This document shows, piece after piece, positions 54,923 to 64,000 of a stretch of 64,000 nt of DNA. Made by a program: the position numbers and the translations under genes. The stretch lies in the NCBI GenBank assembly GCA_014529385.2, contig CM043967.1:8462501-8526500 (forward strand), given 5' to 3'. The DNA comes from Adiantum capillus-veneris. Its lineage: Eukaryota > Streptophyta > Polypodiopsida > Polypodiales > Pteridaceae. Positions within the stretch are counted from its first letter, which is position 1. Each line of letters starts with the position of its first letter. The notes beneath the pieces are model-generated. The model was not told the DNA's origin, did no database searches, and saw only the letters and a program-made list of their open reading frames with translations.

Positions 54923-57445
54923 TCATCTCAAGAATAGTGAAGGGTAATCCTTAAGAAGGGATGTCTCATCTTCCCAAGTAGCATCTTCTACAGGGAAATC
55001 CTTCCATAAGATAAGACGTTCTTTGATGGATCTATTCCTAAGCTTTCTCTCCTGAGTTTCTAGAATAGTATCAGGTTGGAGTTGTAGAACATCTTGAGCA
55101 GGTAAAATGATTTGCTTATCATCAAGGACATGGTCAGGGTTATATACATAAGGTTTTAACAGACTTACATGAAATACATCATGCACTTTGAGATGAGAAG
55201 GGAGTTTTAGTCTATAAGCTTGATCACTTACAACCTTGATTATTTCGTAAGGTCCACAATATCGGTAGCTAAGCTTCTTATACCTTCCGAGAGATAGATT
55301 GCTCTTTTTGGGTTTTACTCGTAAGAAAACTTTGTCACCTTCTTTGAAAATCCGATCAGATCTTTTTAAGTCGGCGTACTTCTTTTGTCGATCTTGAGCC
55401 GCTTGAATATCCCTTCGAATAGCTTTGGTTTGAGCTTCCATTTCTTCAAGCATTTTCTTTGAGGCTTCTACCCTTATAGTGGGGTCAGAAAAGTTAAGAG
55501 GTGATAAACATTCTTGACCATAAAGAGCATTAAAAGGTGTCATTCCAATACTTCTATGAGTAGAGGAATTGTATGCATACTCTACCAAGGGTAGGTATTG
55601 AATCCACTTGCGAGGTTCTCTATTGCAGTAGGCTCTAAGGATGTCTTCAATTACTTGATTAACTCTTTGAGTTTGGCCATCAGTTTGAGGATGATAAGCA
55701 GTACTAAAACATAATTGGGTTCCAATAGCTTGAAACAATGATACCCAAAACTTTGAAGTAAACTTGGCATCACGATCACTGACAATCCTCTTGGGTAAAC
55801 CATGAATTCTGAAAACCTCCTTCACAAACAAACGAGCAATATCTGAAGCTGTAAAGGTTGTCTTGAGTGGGATTAAGTGAGCCACTTTAGTACGCAAGTC
55901 GACTATGACCATGATTGAATCATATCCAGCTTGGACAGAAGGAAACCCGGTGATAAAGTCCATGCTAATACATTCCCATTTCATTTGGGGAATATCTAAA
56001 GGATGTAATTTACCTGGCATCTTTAGTCTCTCTGCCTTAATCCTTTGACAAGACAAACACTGCTTGACATAGCGAAGGACATCACCCTTCATACCTTGCC
56101 AATAGTAACTTTTGCGAATTGCATTGATGGTTTTGGCATAACCTGGATGTCCTGAAGTTGGGCCATCATGTGCTTCATATAGGATAGCATTCCTTAGGGT
56201 AGAATCCTTAGGTATGCATAATCGATTCGTATAGTAAATTTTCCCATCTTCTAAGGAGTAATGTAGAGGTTTAGGCTGATTTGATGATACCCTCTCTTCA
56301 AGTAGGATACTAGCAAGCATCTGGTAATCTGTATCTCTGACAGCAACATCCAAGACCTTGTCTAGAATAGGGTTGTTAGCCATGGAAATTGCCCCCAGAA
56401 AAGCTTTACGGCTTAGGGCATCTGCCACAACATTATCCTTACCTGGTCTAAATTTAATATCAAAATCATATTCATGCATGAGCTCTATCCATCTCCTCTG
56501 TCTCATGTTAAGGTTAGGTTGGGTAAAAATCCACTTAAGGCTCTTGTGATCTGTTACCAACTGGAATTTGCGTCCCAATAGATAATGTCTCCATAGCTTG
56601 AGAGCATGAATAATTGCTAGCAATTCTAAATCATGTGTAGCATAATTCACTTCATGAATCCTAAGCTTCCGAGAAGTATAAGCTACATGCCTTCCTTCTT
56701 GAGTAAGGACTCCTCCTAATGCAAGGTTACTAGCATCTGTGATCACCTCGAATTCTTGGGTGAAATCTGGAAGTTTTAAGAGAGGTTCTGAAGCAAGATA
56801 CTCCTTCAACTGTTTGAAGCAAGATTCATGTTTTTCTTCCCAAAGTATCGTAGCTCCTTTCTTTAGCAAGTCAATTAGTGGTGCAGCTTTAAGAGCATAG
56901 TCCTTTACAAAGATCCTGTACCACCGTGTGATACCTAAGAACCCTCTGACTTCGGTTTGTGAAGTGGGTTGAGGCCATTCCACAATATCTTTGACTTTGT
57001 CAGGGTCAACAGAGACTCCTTCAGGTGAAATGATAAACCCTAAGTAACAGACCTTAGGGGTAAAGAAGGTACATTTGCTTTTCTTTGCATACAGCTTATT
57101 TCGGCGTAAAAGCTGTAACACTTTCCTAACATGTCCTTCATGCTCTTCCTCTGATTTGGAATAAATTAAGATATCGTCAAAGAATACTAGAACAAAATCG
57201 TCCAAGAATTCTATAAAGATATCGTGCATCAGACGATTGAAAGTTACAAGATGATTCGTAAGTCCGAAAGCCATCATTGTAAATTCGTAATGACCATAAC
57301 GAGTGTTGAAAGCTGTTTTGGAGATATCAGCCTCCTGGATTCGAATTTGATGATAGCCTGATCGAAGATCGATCTTTGTGAATATTTTGGCTCCATGTAA
57401 TCTGTCCAGCATCTCATCAATACGAGGAATTAGATATTTATTCTT
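54923..57445 (-). pseudogene. Gypsy-2 pol: RT, RNase H, integrase and chromodomain
   Basis: This is an 829-codon open frame plus a short stretch upstream to the TAG that separates it from the gag frame. Reverse transcriptase has ITKIDLRSGYHQIRI-type motif A (FTKIDLRSGYHQIRI) and LVFFDDILIYSK. RNase H has FEVITDASNLALGGVLTQEG. The integrase zinc domain is HDGPTSGHPG, with CLSCQR. The core has SMDFITGFPS and VSDRDAKFTSKFW, but the third catalytic position reads TDGQTQRVNQ, with Gln where Glu is normal. The chromodomain is LILWKDFPVEDATWEDETSL. The reading frame is otherwise intact to a stop at 54923. Integration by its own integrase is unlikely. Confidence 0.93.
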
Positions 57446-59176
57446 GATGGTAACCTAATTTAAGCCCCTATAATCTATGCAAAGTCGAAGAGAGCCATCC
57501 TTTTTCTTTTGGAAGAGAACAGGTGCACCCCATGGAGATGTACTAGGTCGGATAAACCCTTGCTCAATCAACTGTTTGAGATGCTCCTTGAGTTCTATAG
57601 CCTCTGGAAGTGACATCTTGTACGACGCTCTTGAGATTGGTTCACTACCTGGAAAAATTTTGATTTCATGGTCTACCTCCCTAGGTGGTGGTAGTTCAGA
57701 AAGTTCACTGGGGAAAACATCCGAAAATTCTTCTAGCCACATTGGTTCAGGGTTGGAAGAAGATTTTTCTACTTTGTTTAGCTTGACTACAAAAATTTGT
57801 TGACCCTTGCGTAACCCTTTCAAAAGACGATTAGCTTTGACCAAGTAAGCTTTTGGTCGTCCATTCTGGCCTTGAATAGTGACTTCTTGACCTAGGTTGT
57901 CCACAAAAGTAACACTTCCTTGGGCACAATGGATATTGACATTATGACTGGCTAACCAATCCATTCCAAGAATTCCGTTATAGATTCCTATGGGTAAGGT
58001 TCGAAAAGTAGCAGAAGTAGAGTATTCTCCCAACTTGAAATCTATTTTTCCCACAGTGTACTGAGATAACACCTCCTTTCCATTGGCTAATTCAACTCTC
58101 ATCTTTCTTGCAGGGTGTTGATTAAGTCCTAACCTCCTTAAACATTTAGGTGACAAGAAAGAATGAGTACTACCACAATCAATAAGAAGCTCAAAATTTT
58201 CACCTTGGTGATTTGCAGGTGTTTGAATGATAGCATATTGTTGTCTTGCTCTTGGGTTATCAATTGCAGCATGTAGAGTTGCTCTTTCCTCTTGTTCTTC
58301 TCCCAATGTTGGTTCTCCTATGATAGAATTGACTCTGGCAGCCATTCCGCGCTCTCGACCTCGTCCTCCATTTCTTCCTCCACGATTTATTATTTGTCCT
58401 CGTCCTCTAGCTCGAGTAGGTGTATTTGTTGCGGAGACTCGCCTAGGACATACATTCCTGAAATGTCCTAGCTCGTTGCATTCATAGCATCTAAGATCTG
58501 CATTTTGAGCTCCATTTGCTGAAGTTGCAACTATTGGATGAGTTTGGTGAACTGGGTGAACTTGCCTTTGGTTCCACATTATAGACCGTCCTCTCCTTCC
58601 AACATTCCTTAAATTTCCATTTCGTACCCTTTGAGAGTTTGATATCTCTTTAGCTAAGGGTTTAGCTCTTAAAAGAGCATCTTGCAAATTTACAGACCTC
58701 ATGGCTTCTAGACGAGTATTTAAAGGAGAATTTAGCCCTTGGCAGAAACGGGCTACTTGTTGATCTGCGGTCATTGGCAGAGCATAGTGCCTAAGAGTTA
58801 CAAATTTGGAGTAGTATTCTTCCACTGCAAGATGAAACTGACGTAAGTTGAAGAATTCATTCATCTTAAGGGATTCGTGTGCAGGTGGAAGATAACGTCC
58901 TTTGACAACATACTTAATGTCTTCCCAAGTTTGAGTGTTTTGAGCTACTTGATTATCTTTGCAGTGTTGTTTCCACCAAAGCTTGGCATCCCCCGTGAGA
59001 CGAAACATAGCCAACATTGCCTGGTTATCGGGAGTAGTACCAGCAACAGCAAAAAAATCTTCCATCTCTTTGAGCCACACTTCAGCATCGCGCTCAACTA
59101 GGGCTCCTTCCCCTTTGAAAGAGGGAAGTTTAGCTTGCTTGAGAAGTAGCTTTTTCTCTTGAAGAGATGTGTCACC
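57446..59176 (-). pseudogene. Gypsy-2 gag, protease and start of RT
   Basis: An open frame of at least 541 codons. Gag: [40 protein letters not shown] and [20 protein letters not shown]. Knuckle: [14 protein letters not shown]. Protease: [17 protein letters not shown], with Cys after the catalytic Asp, and [17 protein letters not shown] begins [20 protein letters not shown] and ends RGLN followed by TAG at about 57444. The codon at that place is normally Lys or Gln. The frame extends upstream of the first listed start (59080) through [19 protein letters not shown] without an ATG, so the true start has been lost or lies in a damaged leader. Confidence 0.92.
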
Positions 59177-59357
59177 GCCCTCTATGCAATATAGATTAAG
59201 TGAAACTTTATTGGATACTCTAACTTTAATCCACTTTAAGGCAAGACTTGATCAGACAATAATACAAGCAAAAGATAATATTAATCCAAACATTATTTAT
59301 ATACACATTATTTACTACCAAGGTTGGTAGTCTTTAGGTACAAGGATTGTAATGTCT

Positions 59358-59935
59358 CTATATTTTGAGTTTAGTGACTACAAAAGGATAGGCTAAAGGA
59401 TCAAAATAATAAGTTTCTTTTGACCCTTGAAAGCTACGAGATACACATATGGGTCGAATCCTACCACCATGGATAACTTTTGTAACTTGGTTATAGACCC
59501 ATTGAGTCTGAGATATCTTTTCTCCTCCCAAGGTAATGGTAGCATCCAGATTCTTAGTACCAAGGAAAAGATAAACTTCGATGACTTTTAACTCCTCTGC
59601 CCAACGAAGTTTCTTGAGATTAGTATCCATGCACCATATCTTGTCAGCATCGATGGTATAGATTCCTCCAGATGGATTCTAGTTGATACCCCATCCTCTA
59701 TGTACCCTTGGAATAGGTGGTGCAAACACCCTATCCAAAATCATCATCACCCTTTTTCGAAACTGATAATTCGGTGATTGGCATGCATTTTCAAACATGA
59801 TGGTGAACACCTGGAATTTCTGGTAGGCTGAATGAACATTTTCCTGTACCAGGAAAGTTCAGTCTTCAATACCATATAAAAATTCAAATCAATTTTTCTA
59901 GGTTCTTCTATTATTTCAAACATTCGCATCCTTCA
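59358..59935 (-). pseudogene. Extra ORF of Gypsy-2 between the primer site and gag
   Basis: An ATG about 50 nt after the primer site (59929) opens MRMFEIIEEPRKIDLNFYMV, then LKTELSWY. A one-base shift near 59850 leads into NVHSAYQKFQVFTIMFENAC, then NYQFRKRVMMILDRVFAPPI and PRVHRGWGIN. After one TAG the same frame continues NPSGGIYTIDADKIWCMDTN, LKKLRWAEELKVIEVYLFLG, and on to PLAYPFVVTKLKI and a stop at 59358. The total is about 190 residues in the sense direction, upstream of gag. It has no resemblance I can name to gag, pol or env. It could be a captured host fragment or a family-specific accessory ORF. Confidence 0.6.
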
Positions 59936-59978
59936 ACATCCAAACATCAATCTAAAAATCTCCCCAAGCTTTAACCTA

Positions 59979-59991
59979 GGCTCTCATACCA
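59979..59991 (-). promoter_or_regulatory. Gypsy-2 primer-binding site
   Basis: GGCTCTCATACCA is the reverse complement of TGGTATGAGAGCC, one base from the initiator tRNA-Met site and one base from the LTR edge. Confidence 0.88.
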
Positions 59992-59992
59992 G

Positions 59993-62327
59993 TGTGAGGT
60001 CCCTGCCCCTTGTCGAGAGGAGCGGAGTACCTTTGATAGGTCTCCAATCCTGAGAAAGAAAAACCAATGGACATTGCCTTAGCTACTACGTAGCCACGGG
60101 CATGAACCGTTAGTGAAGGATTGGTCCTACTCGCTATGGCGGAGCGTGACCACCATAACCCTATCTAAAAAATATCTATAATCAATTATACCTAAAAGTA
60201 TAAATCTTAGAGTGACCAACCTGTGCGCTTTTTTCCCCATATTTCAGAAGCACAACCGCCAAGGTTTGTCTCTTTTAAGATTTATGACTAAAAAAAAAAA
60301 TTCAAACGTTGGAAAGTTACCCGACTCATCGGGTCCACCCGTCCATAGAATGATACCATCGGGGTATCATTCTCCCACTTTCCACACCACACTCACCCTT
60401 CTTTTGTTATCTAATTACTACCACACTGTTTAAACATACATGTTCCTTTACTTTATTTATGATACTGGTTCGTTAAAACAGCCCTTCAAACAGTATTACA
60501 AACAATAGTCAAACAAGAAGTCGTCCAATTTTAAACCAACAACCCTTGGATTAGGTTCACTCAAGAATCTTTACTAGCGCTATTATGTCCGATCGGTATA
60601 TACATTATTTATAAAAACCCTTGTCCTCATGAGCGTCCCATACCGCTCGACAAGTACTCGTTGTGCTAATCTGGACGTACTCCCGTCACAGCAGCAACGA
60701 TGCCAATCTGGGCGTCATCCTCACGCCACGGCAAATCAAAACTGCAGTATCCAGCTGGGCTAATTTGGGTGTACTCCCACCACAGCATCAGCGGTGCCAT
60801 CCTGGGCGTCATCTCACGCCTCGGCAACTGCCACATAATACCAGCGCTAATAAGTAGAGAGACTTGAGAGAAACCATACCGAAGGTTTTAGACAAACATT
60901 CTTTCCTATAGCAACCAGTTTAACCAGACAATCTTTCCTACTTGTCAAACATATGACGAGTTTCTTGGGGTTAAGCCCCATGGTTTCGGTCCGTGTTTTC
61001 TTTTCATAAGGTAAATAATATATTCCTATGGTCTCGCATATGCAGTGATGCATAACTTGAAACTGCTCCAATTCTAACTTCAATTCTATACTTCAACTAA
61101 ATCAATTTTTAGTATTATTCAAAATTCTATTTAACCTAATTGACAATAACATTGGTGAATGAGAATTTCATCATGTATAATAAGAATATGATGAGTTCTC
61201 TTATGTATTAACTTTGAATTAACAATATATAAGTTAATAGTGAAGATGTACTAACTAGAGAGAGTAGGTATACTTAGAGAGATTAGAGTAAGAGAAAACA
61301 TACACACACATCTTTTCTAAAGTTAATTGAATCTTACTATCCATTAGAAAGATTAGAGTAAAAGAGAACACACACACACACACACACATATCCTTCTTAA
61401 AGCTAATTGAATCTTACTAATCTATTAGAGAGATTAGAGTAAAAGATAACACACACACACACACACATATCCTTCTTAAAGCTAATTGAATCTTACTAAT
61501 CTATTAGAAGATTAGAGTAATAGATAGCACACACACACACATAGCTAATTGAATCTTACTACTCCATTAAAGATTAGAGTAATAGATAGCGCACACACAC
61601 ATAACTAATTGAATCTTATAAATCTATTAGAGAGATTAGAGTATAACCTTCTTAAAACTAATTGAATGCTCAATTAATACGCACCTTATTAGTCCACTAG
61701 AGTTTTTGCTCTCTTAGTGGTTTGTGGACGCCTTCTCTCTAAGAGAAGTGGCAGCACTTCGTGATAGAGGCAATCTCTATGTGTAAAGTGTGAGCATGGA
61801 TGCTCTAAAAATCATACCCGCGTTTTTGGTACCCTTGTGGTACCCATGAGCTTGACCACTTTGTCATTATCATCTAAAGATAAGGCCACACAGACGCCCC
61901 CTCATTAAGATTAGTCAAGAGTAGCCTCTCCTTTTTCATGTGACAGTGTGTCCCACTTTGTCCCCTCCTATGTGAGTCCATGTGCCTTCATTTGTCATCC
62001 CTGTGTATTCTTTTGTCTTTATAATTATTTTATTTATTTCCTTAACGATGATTTACTTTACATTTTTAAGTTAAACTTTACAGTCTTATATTAACTTTAC
62101 AGTAGTAAAAGAAAATTCTACAATCAGTAAATAAGTCTTGCAATAAGTTAGTTAGTGATTCATATAGCTAAACATGTCAGAATTTTGTAGCGTAAATTTT
62201 AATTTCTAGGTTTTCTCAACCTACGATTCATAATTTGAACTCGAATATCTTAAATAAAGAGTGATGGTTCAAAAAAATACAAATGCGTAATAGAACTTGT
62301 GTGCAATTTGAAAGTAGAGACCTTACA
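59993..62327 (-). repeat. Gypsy-2 5' LTR (2335 bp), TATA box deleted
   Basis: Compared with the 3' LTR it lacks 372 bp at 61066/61067 and about 74 bp at 61806/61807. The second gap removes the TATA box. Its ends share TCTA, suggesting a microhomology deletion. The CA minisatellite is kept at about 61270-61650 with slightly different repeat numbers. Confidence 0.93.
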
Positions 62328-62332
62328 GTAGA

Positions 62333-63150
62333 GGGGAGAAAAAGGGCGAGCAATTCATTTGCCAATGTTGTCAATCCGGAGAAGATTTTAAATCCCTCTA
62401 TCTTTGGCACTCAAACGTTGTTAGAAAAAATTTTGCATGGGGCAATCAAGCAGAGTCATAACAAGGCGGATGATGGATATGTAGTGCAAGCAAAGTTTGA
62501 TCCAAAAAATTGTTATTTGGAGCATAGAGATGTGCTGTTCTCACTCAATAGTGTTGTACTTTATGGGCCGGTGCATGACATCCCAAGGCTTATGGGAGTG
62601 GGCGTCAGCCACAAATAACAATAGAAATGCGATTGGACGGTTTACGGCTGTTGGAAAAGGCTCTATGTGGCAAGATGTGTTTCTTAGAAAATTGTTCAAG
62701 ATCTGGTCATGAGATGAGGCATTTGGGGAGATTCTCATTTTGGTTATACTATGCCTTGGACGCCTTAATTTTGTCCCAATGAAGATTTTATGAACTACTG
62801 TGCCCAGTGTGGGTCACACTCAAAGGCTTCCCTTTATGGCTTCATGATCATGTTGATTTCATTGCTTCCCTTCTATGCAGGGTGCTAAGGTGTGTGTACT
62901 TTGGAATATAAGCAAACACATCCCCAAGTATTTGGATCTGAACATGGGTAGTACTGGCGTATATCGACAAGAATTGACATTTATGTCGTTCCCAAATTCT
63001 TGTTACAAGTGGTACCAGATTGGGCACTATGCTAGGGATTTCCCAAAAATGGCCCCCACTCAAAGGATCAGAACAACTTGGAGGCGGGTCACTAAAGAGA
63101 TCAAGCCGTCAATGGATGATACGAGGATGGAAGTAAGCACCAGTAATTAG
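62333..63150 (+). pseudogene. DUF4283/zinc-knuckle fragment (LINE ORF1-like)
   Basis: Frames in the plus direction give MWQDVFLRKLFKIW and LNFVPMKIL, then PVWVTLKGFPLWLHDHVDFI. The last is the P-V-W-V-x-L-x-G-(L/F)-P-L-x-x-W signature of DUF4283. VLWNISKHIPKYLDLNMGST and CYKWYQIGHYARDFPK follow: a zinc knuckle in which two of three Cys are lost. This is the arrangement of plant LINE ORF1 proteins. At least three frameshifts or stops break it. The Gypsy-2 insertion lies just upstream. Confidence 0.6.
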
Positions 63151-63868
63151 GAGGGGACAGGGGAAGAAGTGGCTTAAAAGGTGGATTGCACTATAGTAGA
63201 TATATAAGAGGAACAAGCTGTCCCAATCAAACCTTCTAATGAAATTAGCAAAGAGTTTGAGAGCCCAACTCAAGAAATGAAAGGCATACCTCAACCGATG
63301 GATAACTCTATAGTTGAGCCATGAACATCTAGTGAATCTTGTTAGCCTGAGCCAATTGAAGCTAGTGGTTGTCCAATTGTCTTTGCATGCACCTTAGGAA
63401 GCGTATTGAGATAATGCATAAACTAGAAGCTGAAGGGTTTGACAAGATTCAGCCATATCACTGCAATTTACTGTTCCTGAGCTTGAAAAGACGCCTTCAA
63501 ATTTATGAGCCAATATGCTACTGAGCTGAGCACAAAAGGTGTCTTACACCTTGTCGAGGGTGTGAATACCCACTTGCTTAGATCCAAAAGGATCAAATAA
63601 GATGGACACTTGGTAAAATCAATGTGAAAAGCCTTTGTAGCGGAGTTAAGCAGAGAAGAACGAACAGTGCGATGCAGTTTTGCTTCTGAGGAGCCTGTAG
63701 AGGCCGAATTGGCAAGAGTTGCAGTGTCGAAATATCGTCATCATCCTAGGGCGACCATATTGATGTCGAGTTTGCTCATTTTGATGCAGGTCAACAACCA
63801 GTTTCCCCCTCTGCAAAAGCACCTATTCCCGTGAAAAGCTTTTTGAGTTGAGCCGAGGCCGGGAACCT
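63151..63868 (+). other. Unassigned tail after the ORF1-like fragment
   Basis: Plus-strand frames are short (the longest minus frame, 61 codons at 63109-63294, is a shadow). Acidic Pro/Ser/Glu-rich translation such as KPSNEISKEFESPTQEM may be the continuation of ORF1. Nothing else can be assigned. Confidence 0.3.
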
Positions 63869-63881
63869 GGCTCTGATACAA
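63869..63881 (-). promoter_or_regulatory. Primer-binding site of a minus-strand LTR element
   Basis: GGCTCTGATACAA is the reverse complement of TTGTATCAGAGCC, one mismatch from the initiator tRNA-Met site. Confidence 0.6.
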
Positions 63882-63883
63882 GT

Positions 63884-63939
63884 TGATGGTGTCGACTAGG
63901 GTGGATGGTGGCGAGCAGCCATGGTGAGAAGGGTGCAGG

Positions 63940-64000
<61 letters not shown>
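63884..64000 (-). mobile_element. LTR start cut by the window end, with (GA)n
   Basis: TGATGGTGTCGAC follows the primer site as an LTR edge would. The region runs into a GA microsatellite (63943-64000) that reaches the window end, so the LTR cannot be delimited. Confidence 0.45.

Larger units (their letters stand above)
52122..62327 (-). mobile_element. Gypsy-2: Ty3/gypsy chromovirus with long LTRs
   Basis: The 2772-bp LTR at 52122-54893 and the 2335-bp LTR at 59993-62327 are nearly identical apart from two deletions in the right copy. The target duplication is GTAGA (52117-52121 and 62328-62332). On the minus strand the LTR starts TGTAAGGTC and ends GGACCTCACA. The primer site is at 59979-59991 and a purine tract (GTTGGGGAGAT) adjoins the 3' LTR. 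Coding is gag-protease-RT-RNase H-integrase-chromodomain, broken by one TAG, plus an extra decayed ORF before gag. The near-identity of the LTRs marks it as the youngest element here. Confidence 0.95.

Noticed and set aside
1-64000. CRISPR arrays, operons, ribosome-binding sites
   Set aside because: The repeats present are microsatellites, LTRs and minisatellites; the gene content is eukaryotic, so these features are not expected and none is seen.

Overview
The window looks like nuclear DNA from a plant with a large, repeat-rich genome. I favour a seed-free plant, probably a fern. The reasons are an intronless PLS-type PPR gene with repeated M-(H/Y)-G-(K/R)-C motifs, dense CA/GA/CT microsatellites, and decayed chromovirus, Copia, LINE and hAT remnants. 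The species is an inference; no rRNA, tRNA or organelle marker is present to test it. Only one host-type gene keeps a long intact frame: a 604-codon PPR gene at 28022-29836. Almost everything else is transposable elements, many nested, plus low-complexity DNA.

Layout. 1-3377: decayed sequence with a DEAD-box helicase fragment that abuts a polypurine tract and an LTR. 3378-7459: a Copia element (Copia-1) in an odd head-to-tail order, with two extra LTR starts and an RNase H tail upstream of a full LTR, primer-binding site and gag-pol that breaks off inside reverse transcriptase. 7460-9500: an unrelated coiled-coil, gag-like reading region ending at another polypurine tract and LTR. 9500-13060: no clear genes. 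13060-15890: a broken LINE on the minus strand. 16738: a sequence matching the plant Helitron 5' consensus. 17080-20150: an LTR end with a tRNA-Asp primer site and a long non-coding leader. 20150-28000: microsatellite-rich DNA holding a 608-bp foldback element. 28022-30700: the PPR gene and a decayed PPR copy. 31365-38000: a nest of decayed elements (minus-strand Copia-3, a TIR element, plus-strand Gypsy-3). 38000-41500: AT-rich DNA, a 123-bp poly-C tract and a hAT transposase fragment.

41513-62327 is the best-resolved part. Gypsy-1 (plus strand, 120-bp LTRs, 5-bp target duplication CTAAA) was entered by Copia-2 (minus strand, about 300-bp LTRs). Next to it lies Gypsy-2 (minus strand, 2.3-2.8-kb LTRs, target duplication GTAGA). 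Gypsy-2 is a chromovirus whose two coding blocks are separated by a single TAG codon, and it carries an extra decayed ORF between its primer site and gag. Its 5' LTR has lost the TATA box, and its integrase lacks the catalytic glutamate. Beyond it are a LINE ORF1-like fragment and the edge of another minus-strand LTR.

I did not find a convincing new functional system. The most unusual items are the foldback element, the extra ORF in Gypsy-2, the helicase fragment next to an LTR, the gag-only segment, and a TIR element flanked by TTAA.
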